Notes under the pieces: generated by a model
The model's database searches: none
What the model was told of the DNA's origin: nothing
Seen by the model: only the letters and a program-made list of their open reading frames with translations
In this document: positions 11,840 to 24,700 of the stretch, piece after piece
How the letters are laid out: the number at the start of each line of letters is the position of its first letter
Numbering within the stretch: the stretch's first letter is position 1
Assembly (NCBI RefSeq): GCF_024362695.1
Contig: NC_065410.1
Coordinates: forward strand, 1,298,001-1,362,000
Direction: 5' to 3'
DNA: 64,000 nucleotides
Source of the DNA: Pectinophora gossypiella
Lineage: Eukaryota > Arthropoda > Insecta > Lepidoptera > Gelechiidae
Translations under genes and position numbers: made by a program

Positions 11840-12145
11840 TTTGTCGCGATAATTACCTATTTTCTCATTGCTTGGGTATATAATTTTATTACTCAAAAAT
11901 ATAATGTATTGGCAGAGGCATATAATAAAAATAATAGTTACTTGATATTTGGATTAGATCTGGTATAAAATTAGTGTGCTACCTATATTGCTTCTCTTTA
12001 TTTTTTATCCGTATAACAATGGGTGGAAGATGTGTTGTGCCTGGGTATTATAAGAAGGGTCATCATTTATACCCAAAAACAAAGTAAAAAGATGCATTAT
12101 ATCGGTTACGTATGAAATTAGAAGGATAAACGAAGGCAATTCTGA
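11840..12145 (+). repeat. Repeat carrying a THAP-like start ORF
   Basis: Homologous to the last unit at 26160-26400 plus 26584-26660. After a conserved AT-rich leader (TTGCTTCTCTTTATTTT) an ATG at 12019 begins a peptide MGGRCVVPGYYKKGHHLYPK, ended by a stop at once; a second-frame continuation reads EIRRINEG. The C-x3-PG-C pattern with a downstream YP resembles the zinc-binding start of THAP domains. In this copy the second Cys is Tyr, so it is a dead copy. Confidence 0.5.
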
Positions 12146-12669
12146 CCAGCGCCATCTTTATTTTTTTTTGAAACGTAGGCTGGAAAGTCACTCTTTACTA
12201 AGGTAAAAGTAAGAAACAAGTCTTTATTCTATGGTTGCTCGGTAAAATGAGGCGGTCAAGTTGTTTAAATTTATATAATTATACTCATTTATTTACATCT
12301 TCAACTTTTCGGTAAATATAAAAAGTGACTAGGTACCTACATGGATGGATAATAAAATAATAAAGGTGATGATAATAAGTGAGAACATCTATGTTCTGTA
12401 AAGTCGATATCAAATTAATTTAATTTTCATCGATGGGGTGGATGTCTGACTGAAGTATGAACAGCACTAGTATTTTACTGTTTCACTGCGATTTCGTTTG
12501 AGATGGTGTTCGAGTGGCAAAATGTATTGAATTGCATTTAATTGAATTAGAAAAAGTGTTTACAAATGTGAATTTCCTGATCCTTTTACCTTTAAATACT
12601 TGTAAGGAGTGAAAAGAGCTCATGGGATCGTAAATTTTGAGCGGACTTAATGATACTTTCTTGGTCAAC

Positions 12670-12754
12670 ATGGAATCTTTATCAAAACAAGAGTTAATTT
12701 CTACTATAACGAAGCAGGCGGATCAAATAAAACGCTACGAAGGCCGTCTTAGAG
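12670..12754 (+). CDS. GCC1: GCC1 exon 1 (start codon)
   Basis: It encodes residues 1-28 plus the first base of an Asp codon completed in exon 2 (phase 1). The donor AGAG|GTAAGT is near consensus. The join to 25129 reproduces the RLRDVVAAYK block of the family, which is why the 12.4-kb intron is accepted. Confidence 0.9.
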
Positions 12755-15700
12755 GTAAGTTGCGATAAGTTTTGTATTTTACACGTGTATCGAGGTATAA
12801 TTATGTACTTAACTACTATAACTTGATACCATATGTTTAGGGAAACATTGGTATGATTACTCACCTGTTGTACGAGGATAATTAACTGTTTTGTTCTAAA
12901 TTAATATGATATTATAATGAATTAACCATATAATAGGCAGGTAGGTACATCAAACCGTTAACATAACTGTTGGATGTTTACATTAGAAGATTGTTTATTG
13001 TATTGAGTCTTGGCGAGACCTTTGTCCAGCAGTGAACTATTTCCGGCTGATGATGAAAATGATGATGAGGTACATCAAATGTGGGTTAATGATTTCGAAC
13101 TTTATTCATAGAACTGCTTAGTTTAGAATCCCTTTTTTTTTTTTTTTTTTCATTTTTGTGCCCAAACATGCGATCGGTCGACTGACCATAAGCAGTTTTG
13201 ATGGTTTGGTTTTATTAACATGCAGGACAGGCCCCCTCATTAGAAGGCTGCCTTCATTAAGGTGCTACTGCATGTTATCCCATATGTGCGTCCTTTTGAG
13301 GCGTCTCATGTAGTGGTTGTCACTTAAACTCCGGGCCAGTTTGTTTTGGTGATGAGTAATTCGATCTCTGTATAGCCTTGTAGTTGTGGCAATTTCTTGC
13401 TTAACTGTCCTCATTCCAAGGTACTCGTGTAGTTCGTCCATGCGAGTGAACCAAGGTGCTTGCGCTATTGATTTGAGCACTCCGTTTTGGAAGCGTTGTA
13501 GTATTTCCATATTTGATGTTTTTGCAGCACCCCACAGCTGAATGCCGTAAGTCCATACTGGTTTCAGTACCGCTTTGTACACCAGTATTTTATTTTCGAC
13601 GGAGAGCCGTGATCTTCTGCCCAGGAGCCACTTCAATGTCCTAAATCGGTGGTTACATTCATCACGTTTCTTTTGGATATGTGTTTTCCAAGTTTGCTTC
13701 CGGTCTAGATGAAAGCCGAGATATTTTACTGTTGTATTGTGTGGCATGGTCTCTTGGCCAAGTTTCACGGGTGGGCAGTCTTCTTTCCTCAAGGTAAAAG
13801 TTATGTGGTTGGACTTTGTTGCGCTAGCCTTGATACGCCAGGCTTTCATCCAGGTGTGGACCTTGTCTAGATGTATCTGCAGATTACTTGAAGCAGTCGC
13901 AGCGTTAATGTCCGATGACAGGATAGCAGTATCATCCGCGAATGTAGCCGTCATCACACTGTCTGACTCAGGTACGTCAGCCGTGAATACGAGGTATAAC
14001 AATGGTCCGAGCACTGATCCCTGGGGGACTCCAGCCTTGATGTCATAGAAGTCTGAAACTGCGTCGTTGATTTTAACATAGAAAATGCGGCTCTCTAGGT
14101 AGGATTCTAAGAGAAGGTACATATTATGTGGTAGCGTTTTTTTGAGCTTGTACTTTAGGCCATCGTGCCAGACCTTGTCAAAGGCCTGTTGCACGTCGAG
14201 GAACACTCCTGAACAGTATTTCTTGTGTTCGAGGGATTTTCTAACGTGCTCACACACTCTATGCACCTGCTCAATAGTTGAGTGATGCCTCCGAAACCCG
14301 AATTGATGTTCTGGAATGAGCGACCCTTCCATGAGACATTCATTCAGTCGTGTTGCCAAGATTCTCTCAAACACCTTCGACAGAACCGGAAGAAGACTTA
14401 TGGGTCGATATGAGGACGTCAGATGTGGCGGCTTTCCAGGTTTTGGAATCATTGTTATCTGCGAGACTTTCCAAATACTTGGATAATACGCAGACCTTAA
14501 TATGGCGTTAAACAGAGAAACGATCAAGACCAGCGCCTTTCTTGGTAAGTTTCTTAGAACTTCCGCTGTTATTAGGTCAAACCCGGGGGCTTTTTTGAGT
14601 TCAAGGTCATGTATTGTCCGACGGAGCTCTGCAGGCGTACAGCATCGTACAGGAGGACTAAGCTGGAGATCGCTTTTTAGAAATGATGTCACCTCTCGAT
14701 CCGTATCTCTATCACCAAGATCTTCGTTGGTCGTAAAAACACCACTTAAAAACAATCCAAACGCTTCCGCCTTTTCTTGGTCTGTTTTTGCCCACGTGCC
14801 ATTTACATTTCTGAGTGGATGCTGAGCTGATTGAGGTTTTTCACGACATTTTACAGTTTTCCATAGCGAATATTCGTTTTTGGTGGGAGCAGCGGGTGTT
14901 AGGTTTTGCAAATGTACTTCCAGCGTTTCATTCTCGGTATCAATCAAAAGTTTTTTAAGCTCTGCCGCAGCTCTATTAAAGTCCTTTTTATCAGCTGGGT
15001 GTCGACTGCAATGCCAAACTCTCCGTAAGCGCCGTTTTTCCAGGATTTTCTCCCTGACGACATTTGGTATGTATTGATTGAACGGTGCCTTTGATGTTAC
15101 TCGGGGTATTGGAGTACACAGCCATGCAGCTTCCTGAATGTTCTTTGTTATGTACTCGGCAGCACTATCGATGTCTTCTTTCGTTTTCATACTTAGTCTG
15201 AGATCTAGGTTTTCATTTTCAGTTTAGAATCAAAATGTTTATACCTATATTTATATCTATACTTTACCTTACGGGAACATTCAGTAGTAAATTATTATTA
15301 ACCTCTCATCTGCCGAGATACCAGACACAATAGATTTTACATTGTGTCTGGTCGAGATCCGCGTTCCGGCAGATGAGAGGTTAATAGCCTATATTGTCCC
15401 ACTGCTGGGAAAAAGCCTTTCATCTTTCCACTGCCACTTTCGGTGAAATCCCACTGATCTGTTGGATAGGCATTAAGATCGGTGATGTGCCATTTTTGGG
15501 AATAAAAAGTGGGAGTAAAAAGGCACAAAAGTTATGTAAAAAGAACATTATAACCTAACATTTAGCCAGATAGGCTCAGAGTACAAGAAAGAACAATTTG
15601 GAAAAAAAAAGAAAAACAGCCAGTGTTCTTACTGTTAAAAGAGTTTTTACAAAGGAACATTCATATCACTTTCAAGGACAGAACTTCTAGTGATGTTCCG

Positions 15701-18700
15701 ATTCCAAGTTGTCATACTCTACAGTTGTGTTGGTATTATGAACCATCAATGACCCATGGTCTCTGTCATATATGACATTCCCAGTTACACCTCATCACTG
15801 ATCAAGATTGTCTCATCACTTTTTTCAAGGTCTTCATTTTTGCTGTCCAAAAACACATTCTGTATGATTCATAAGTTTTCTTTAATATTATGTTAATCAT
15901 GGGTTCTCATCGCGAACATTAGGAAACATTGTTCAAAAAAATTTCAATAGATGACGCTAATAGTACCGATTTGTAATTAAAGTTTCTTTAAAAGCCAATA
16001 ATCGATAAATAGGCACTAAAATTATGTTTTATAATTTAAAAGTTATACTCCAACCAAAAGTTAATCAAAGATATTGGCATTTAATGGAGATTTTTATATT
16101 TTTAAATTTAGTGGTTACTCTAGCGGATTTACGTCGGAACTACGTCGAGTATGGAGCTTGTTGAGGGGTTGAACGTTCTCGTTTTTATTAACGCCATCTA
16201 TAATTATGTGTAAGAAGCTCGCTTAAAGTTGCGCCATCTATCGTTAATTATTGCAACATCGATCTAGCTTTGCCACAGATAATAAAATATTACGTTTTTA
16301 AAAGATTGTGTTTATTTGCAAAATACATTTTATTGAATTAATTAAATGTTTAGTTGTAATTCTCATAAATTATGGGAGATACAATATCAAATTTTAAAAA
16401 AAAATATAACCTGTATAAATATCATTTAAAACTAAATTTGAGAACAAAAAAAAACGCAACTTTCAAATAACGTAGGTAGGTTAGTAACCTACCTATGTTT
16501 GAAAATGTTTGTTTTCGTTTGAATTACGAGTCGAACGCGCCTTCTACGTTTTGTGTATTGTGGTTTACAAACTAACCCTGGACTGAAATCGGACTTTGAT
16601 TTGGCTTCATGAAACCTGCTTTCACGTAGCGGCACAGGAACAGTGGTTATAAAAAATGTCTGCACACAATTTGTTCTTATTATAATTGTACAAATTCTTC
16701 GGAACAGAAGTCAATGTTCCGTTTTCCGTGGGATGACGTCAACCGCCTAAAAGTATGGCTTGAGAATTGCGGTAAGTAGTTAAATGTTTACTTTTATTTA
16801 TTTTTAATATTAAAGTGCAAAAAGTTATCAAACAAACAATTTGATAGAATCAATGACAATCAAAACTGGAATAAAATAAAAAGAAATACCTAATTAACAT
16901 GGTGGGAAAGTTATTGCCACTCCCCCTACTTGCTAGACTATTATTTTGGTACCTAATCGGTTTATCATTTGTCACCATTTATCATTTAGTTTACCATAAT
17001 TAATGTAATACTTAAACTCATGCTGAGATCAACAGTTTAGAGTAGTAGAACAGTTTTTTCTGTCTGAAGAACATAATATAATTAGGTATTGTGCTCAATG
17101 TCAATTTGGAATTATTAAATTAACTTTTGTACAATTGGGTAATTTAGCATGGCATATAGATATACTAATCAAACTTGAAAATCATAATTAGTGATTTTTA
17201 ACATATTCTTACTGGGAACTCAGGGCCTCCAGATTCTGAACCAATTGCTATAACTACTAAAGCACTGGAATAGTCAAAAACTTGTAAAGTACCTACTATA
17301 TACCAAACTGTATGCGATGGATTTATATTTCCAAGTGAACTGTGGAATAAAAGGGACAAAAGTTAAAAAAAGTCAATCAAGTACATAATTATTGCTGAAT
17401 TTTGGACTGTTTTATTGAACATTTTATAGACCAGGGCGGTTAAAATAGCCACATCGAAGCAATTCATCTAAGAAAGCAATATTGCAGTTTCACATTTGTG
17501 CATATAAAAGTAAGTGTGCGATGCAAACAAATGTCAAATAGCAATATTGCTTTCTTAGATGAATTGCTTTTATGTAGCCATTTTGGCCCCCCAGATATCT
17601 ACTTACACATTTACTTTTAATTTAAGATGAAAATAAATAAAAATAAAACATTAATTTATTTCTTCTTATACAGTCTTAATAGATACCTAAGATAAACTAC
17701 TATCTACCAAACCTACAGTTTTGTACCAATTTCACACATCGGGACTGTGTACAGAAGCCAGGAACCCAAATGAGGTATACCTAGTATCTTGGTCTCGCTC
17801 ACACCTGACCACCTTTAGACACCTTGAGCAGGTAACAATCTATACATACATTATGTATAGGTAGGTACCTACAAGAACTTAATAAGACATGTCAAAAGTT
17901 GCTGTTTTAGTAGATTCTGCCTCTGTGTATTATTGATTAGAACATTAGGCTTATGATCTGGAGGTCCGGGTACTGTTTCTGATATTATCAAAATTACTTT
18001 GTGAGATTATTCATCACAAATCAAATATTTTTAATGATCACAAACAGTTAGAACATACAAAAATTTATGCAACATACCTACTACAGTACACATGGGAGGC
18101 CTGTTTAAGCAATTTCTTCCAGGGAACCACTACCATGATCCAACCATTAATCTTTGTTTAGTTATGACATTGCGGACTAAGTCACTTAATTGTCCGAAAA
18201 TGTAAGAGTAAGCTTTGCTTCAGAAATTATATAGTTGGTCCGGGCTACCACCAAAACGATTACCTCCTGTTATTTGAGGGTAGAGACGATCCAGCAGTGG
18301 AACATCTATAGGCTATTTATGTTTTATTGAAAATTATATTCTTTTCTTGTAGGTAATATGAACATTGCCCACTTGCCTGCAGAAAATTTGCGGTCAAGGT
18401 ATTTATGCATTGACCATTTCAATATCAAGTATGTACGAAATGAGACTGGTCATAGAAAAAGACTCCAGAGAAGTGCAGTTCCAGAACCATATCAGACTCA
18501 AGACGTTCAAAATCGCTCAAGCACTTCCTCACCAGGTAAGCACAATTAATTTGTCAAGTTATTACCTACAATTGGGTAGGTAGGTACTTACCTACCACTG
18601 AATTAATACAAATACAATCAAATTTTTATTGTAGGTTAGGTACCTACCTATTGCTTGAATATCTACATAATATTGGGTTTTAGTATAGTGATAGTGAGTT

Positions 18701-21700
18701 ATTACTACTTATTACCTACATGAATGATACCTACCGACCTTGAGTTTTTTTGAAATGTTAGGTACCTAGCTAATTACAACTTACCTACTACTTAGATGTA
18801 GACAAGTTAATGTAGGTACCTACCTACCTAGTTAAATGTTTAAAGTAGAGGGGATAGGTTGTTTGTATGAAGCGTCCGGGCTGTGATGATAGATAGGTTC
18901 GATAGGTGCCTATAGACGTCTCGATTCCGAACCATTTTCAGTAACTAAACTATAATAAAGCCGTATTAACATAAATTGTAGGGTTTAAAATAATTAAAGA
19001 CGTAAAATATTACTTTATTGTACCTATACCAAGATACCTACCTACTATCTATAATACCTACTTAATACCTTAATGACAAATTGACAGCCTCCGTGGTCTA
19101 GTGGTTAGAGCGATAGGCTCAAGATCTGGAGGTCCGGGTTCGATTCCCGATGGGGACATTGTCGAAATCACTTTGTGAGACTGTCCTTTGTTTGGTAAGG
19201 ACTTTTCAGGCTTGAATGGTGATTCAAGCAATCAGGTGTGATTGTTCGAAAAAGTAAGATGATTCCGTGCTTCGGAAGGCACGTTAAGCCGTTGGTCCCG
19301 GCTATTAGCCGTAAAAACACCTCCACCAACCCGCAGTGGAGTAACGTGGTGGAATATGCTCCATACCCCCTCCGGTTGATTGAGGGGAGGCCTGTGCCCA
19401 GCAGTGGGACGTATATAAGCAGTTTATAATACCTTAATAGGTAAGTATCTACCTAGGTAAGTTAGGTAGCTATAGGTAGAAAAGTAGCTTTTCGCTTTCA
19501 ACTTTACGCAGACGGCGATTGTCGTAGATGGGTAGGTAATGTAACCTACCATAACGTAACCAGTTGTTTAAGCCTGAAGGGGTAACAAATATACAGGCAG
19601 ATTTACCTACATACCTAGGTACCTACTACGCATCGCATCGCATCGTACGTACCTATCATTTGCGTTTGCGCGACTCAGCCAGTAGGTAGGTACCTGCCTA
19701 CCTACTTACCTACAATCGTAATAACACGTGACCTCGCGCAACGCAACAAGCTAGAATGGATCTTATCTTTATAATGACATAAAGTCTATAGTTGCTCGAC
19801 ACACGGAATTGAGACGTAGTTGTTTACAATCTTGTACAAAACAGTGCACCGCGCTTACAGGGCTTATAGGTATATATTATAGCGGTTATTAAACTACCCA
19901 AACGCGATGCGTCGAGATCGCGGGCTCGGGCATCAGGATCGGGCAGTGTTATAATAAACAGTTCATTGGTGGGCGACCCACGATTTCGTCATACATTTTA
20001 TAGGTAGGTAGGTTACATTGGTACACACGATGACCTGACGCATCGTGTGTGGCAGATGAATCGAGTTAATGTAGGTAAAGCCTTATCATTCCACTTACTT
20101 AAGTAGGTAGGTACCTACTATGTTTGTGGCTCTTTCACGCAAAACCTATACCGCAGCGTAGCTACCTAAAATCATATAGGTACGTAAAGTAAGGCCAACC
20201 AGACGAGATACAAAAAGGTAAACAAACGGACCATTACTGAGTTACATTGCGATAACCAGGGATTATCATCTCTGTCCTTATCACTCGTACGCGCAGTTAT
20301 GGTGTCAGTTGGTCAACGACAGCTGTCGTTGTGTTTCGTGGTAGGTACAGGAAAGCAGTCGGTACTGCAGCTGTCAACATTTGGACCGCCATTTTATGAA
20401 CATGTTCATTTCTGTTTGGATTGCGTTCGAAGTGATACATATTTTTTCGTCCCCGTATTTACCTACTTAGATTTTTGTTCTTATTATTCCGTTTCTGTTA
20501 CTTTTATTTTTGATTTTTGCTGGTATTATGAGTAGTTGTTGATTTAAACACAGTATTGACAACATGATTGATAATACGATAGATAGTTTTATCATAAACA
20601 CAGCTGACTCGGACTCTTCCGACGAATCATCTTTGTCTAGTACAGACGACAGCGATTAAAATTCGAACTTTATGATAATTTATTCAAATATAAATGTTTT
20701 GAACCTCTGAAACTTTGTTTACATTCTATATCTCGTCTGGTTGCCTTTAACACGTCAGTAATCTAATCATTATTTTTATTTATTTTATTTTAAGTTATAT
20801 CTGTCATTATAATTAAAATCAATTTATTCAAACAAAAACAAAACAAACACACCCTATAAATAAAACACCTCCTCCAATGCGTCACATCGAGGCAAGGTGC
20901 CCAACAGGCTGGCAGCATTACCCCTCTGAATCGCCAGGCTAATTCTCTGACAGAAATAACTACCAGCCCTAGCATCCCCCGAAGCCCCGATAAGACGCAT
21001 TGAGAGATCTGTCATTATTATTTTTTTATTCTATCTGTCATTATAATAATATTATAAAACAAAGCTCCCACGCCATTCGCTCGTCTGTTTGTTGGCGGCT
21101 ATCTCAAAAGAAAAAAATAATAATGACAGATATAACTTAAAATAAAGTTAGATGTGTTTACAGGAATTAGCACCAATGTCATGACTAACAAGAAGTGTTA
21201 TAGTCCGTTCAAAAATGATCTTCATAAAAGGTAAACAAACCTGTTACTACAAAGAATGTTCGAATTTCACCTAAACTACGCAAAGTATTCTTCTAATAAC
21301 ATCCGTAGCACTCAATAGATGTATGATTTCTTAGCTCAATGTGAAATCAACGTAAAATAATTATTAAAAACACATTTTTTCATGTAAAAACAAAAATCAA
21401 ACAAAACCTCACACAAAAAAGTTGACATCATAAATTCTTGTTAATCTGTGGCTAGCTGTCAATTTGACGATTAGTGATGAGACATTTCATTCAGGTCAGG
21501 AAAACGAGTCAGTTCCGTGAATAACTTAAGTGAGTGTACTGTACTTAATAAGCCGAAATGCGCAGAATAAATGACTTTCAAAGTGACTTAGTGTAACCAC
21601 AAAGAAACATACAATATTATTTTAATATTATCATACAAAATATTCAAACAACCCAAGAGAGTCAGTTCAATTTGATAAAATAACTTGAGCTAAAATCAAT

Positions 21701-24700
21701 TCAGCACTTCACTAGTATACAGTTTGACACAGATAAAAAATATCGGCAGCCATATTTGTTTACCTTTTATGAAGATCATTCTTGAACGGACTATACATAT
21801 TTTTTTCTTTGAGCTTCTATATTTGCAACTTTTTACCACGCACTTCGCATGTTGCCAGTTCGGCGCCTAATCGCGCACCGCGGAGAAATACTGCCACGTC
21901 GCTATATTAACAGTAACTTTGCGTCCCACTTTTTGAGCGCTGATGTTCAATCTATGTCCGAAAAAAATCAAGACTAGTGGGAGCTTTCATCGAAAAAGCT
22001 GCCTAATGGTTTTGAGATATAACAAAACAATGTATTGTGGTTTTTTATAAGTACCTACCTATGTCTATCTTTTAGGAATCACTTATCATACACATTTAAA
22101 TATTTATAAAATGGCTACGTTAATACGTTAGTTACCTACCTAATTTAATGAATGTTATAATTGCCCTTTTCTTCCTTTATGTTAGGTATTGTTATCTCCA
22201 ACAACTTTGCTTTACATTAATCTTTTGGGGCCTTTGGCGACTCAATCATAACCCTGACACTAGGGTTGATGAGGCTGGTATTCCACCCACGATAAGAAGA
22301 TAAGATTCACGACATTATTTAATACATACTATTTTTCGTTTTAGGTTCATCAGGTACTTTTAAAGTACTGACACCGAAAAAGGTGTACAAAAATAAACGG
22401 CTTCGCGACTGCGAACTTGAAGAGCTCGTGGAGCCGCCAGCAGTAGCATACCAGTGCAACACGCCGAAGAGAAGACGGTTGTCAATTACTGAAGACACGC
22501 CAAAATGCAAAGTGTTAAAAAAGAAATTAGTATTGTATCTAACAATAACAAAATGTAATACCTTTTGAATTAAAGAAGTAGTTTAATTGAATATTTATTG
22601 TATTTTCATTCTAGTCATTAAAAAAAAATCCAACTTCATTAAATTTGTTAATTTTAATAATCAAGTAGGTATCTTAATTATAATATACTAATACTACTTT
22701 TATATAAATTGTAATGAACAATTAATTATTTATAGTTACTTTAAATGATATCTATCTATGTAATGGAAAGGGGATAGTAAAATAAAAAAGACACATTTCT
22801 ATTGTTTAGTTATTTATTCAAAACCATACACAAACTCAGTTGAATCAGAAAAGCTGGATCAGTGTTTTTCCCAGGAAAACCTAGGTAACTATTTGGTACT
22901 CAACTAAAACTCATTTAAACAGGCACATTATTGCCAGATTCACATTCGGCTGTTTGCACATCCTTTCCTTTACTACTTGGGCCACATTATCTTTCCACTT
23001 ATTTTATATTATCTTGACTCAACCAGGGTACTCGCTATATTATGTTACCTACAAATGAAAATATAATAGTTATTAAAAGAGCACATTAATTTTGATCGGC
23101 AATGATATTCAGAACAAAACATTTCTACCACCCATTAGGTATTATAGGCATTAGTTTATCTATGTATCACAGATAATATAATAACATAACATAAGCAAGA
23201 TCTTGCATCCCATTGAGGTAGTCAAAGTAACATTCATCACAAGATGAACTAAGCACACGCACCTCACGAGCTTTCCGTTAGGCTAACGATAGGCTGTATC
23301 GCTACCTATAATGGTCAGGCCAAGTGTGCTAGATGTGAACTGTTTAAATTAAATTAATGCAAGTCCGGTACCAGGGTTTGAACCGGGTTCATCGTTTGAG
23401 ATGCAAACAAGTCTACCATTATGACCTATTTTATATTAGAGTAATAGTGACTATATAATAATAGTAGGTATATTGCAATGTATGACAAAACTTGTGTGCC
23501 AAAACTCTGCTCTGTCCGCCCTGAGAAGGAGAGTAAGTGTGAGTTAATACTCTCATATACCAATGAGTAGTAATAGTAGGCTCTATTTTTTACATTTAGA
23601 CACATGGATGACCTATTACACATGTAATCCGATGAGTTTGAAATTTATCTACTTTATTGAACATTTAGATATTCGGGCTCAAAGAAATGGGTTAATGGGA
23701 TAATAATTTAAGCATACATACCTGGCATAGTGCGATTCTCATTTATGCAGAACAGAAGTCAGGATTAAGTTTTCACTATAATACCTACAACTCCAAAGAA
23801 AATATTTTTCTTTGAAAAGTAGTGTGGCTTTCATGAGGTAGACTTGTATCATATTCATCACTTGGTCATGGTCAGAAAATTGTTGATATGTGGTTCAAAT
23901 AGCCTTTGCATGTCATTCTTCATAATGGTTATCATCGTCTTTAGAGATCTGAAATAAATTACAGGCTTAAATTCACAACACGCTCACTGCCTAACTAGAC
24001 TTATTTAACTTTTTTTCAACAAACAGTATATTATGATTTGTACCATAGATAGGTGACAGCTACACAAAAAAGTATCTACTACATACATACTTATACTCAC
24101 GCCTGTAATCCCGATTAGGCTGGGCAGAGCCACGAGTAAGCAGAGACCAATTTGGAAGCACTTTATACAAAGTCCTCAGGTGCTTAACCGGTGGTCCAAT
24201 GTAATGTTTCATCATGCTAGAAAAGACTTGTCTTTCATAAAGGTTCTCCTCAGTCGGGTTTACGACACGCCCGGGATGATAAGGGACGATTGCGTTCTAG
24301 GTAGGACCTTAGCTATGTTTTTAATTACCTTCCAGTTTTAGTAACTAATTAGATACTTACAGGAGTTGGAGATATATTTTTGCCAATACAAAATGAAGAC
24401 GTAATCAATAAACCCCACCAAACAAAGACCTTGTATTCTTTGCCCACCAAACATCAGATATAATCGTATGTCAACATTGTCAACTAACAACTGTCACCTT
24501 GACAATGTCACAGATCATTGTCACAGATTATAATACTAACATGTCAACGTTGAGAAAAAAAATCCGTTTGCGCCATCTATTATCTTAATTTTACTCTAAC
24601 TCTAAGTAAATATATTGTGCTTGCAATAACTTGCACTCAGTAAGCTGAAATTTCACTAGATGTCGCTCGATTCGTTCGATCCCATCAATAAATGACCACT

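Noticed and set aside
16656..16684. ATG at 16656 as the THAP start
   Set aside because: It opens a different frame (MSAHNLFLL then stop). The finger is read one base later, so the start must be on an upstream exon.
12754..16771. Splicing GCC1 exon 1 to the THAP exon
   Set aside because: Exon 1 ends in phase 1, while the plausible acceptors before the THAP finger are phase 0 or 2; the join to 25129 fits both phase and family sequence.
20299..20535. 78-aa hydrophobic ORF
   Set aside because: It lies inside a non-autonomous inverted-repeat element, has T-rich codons and no recognised family.
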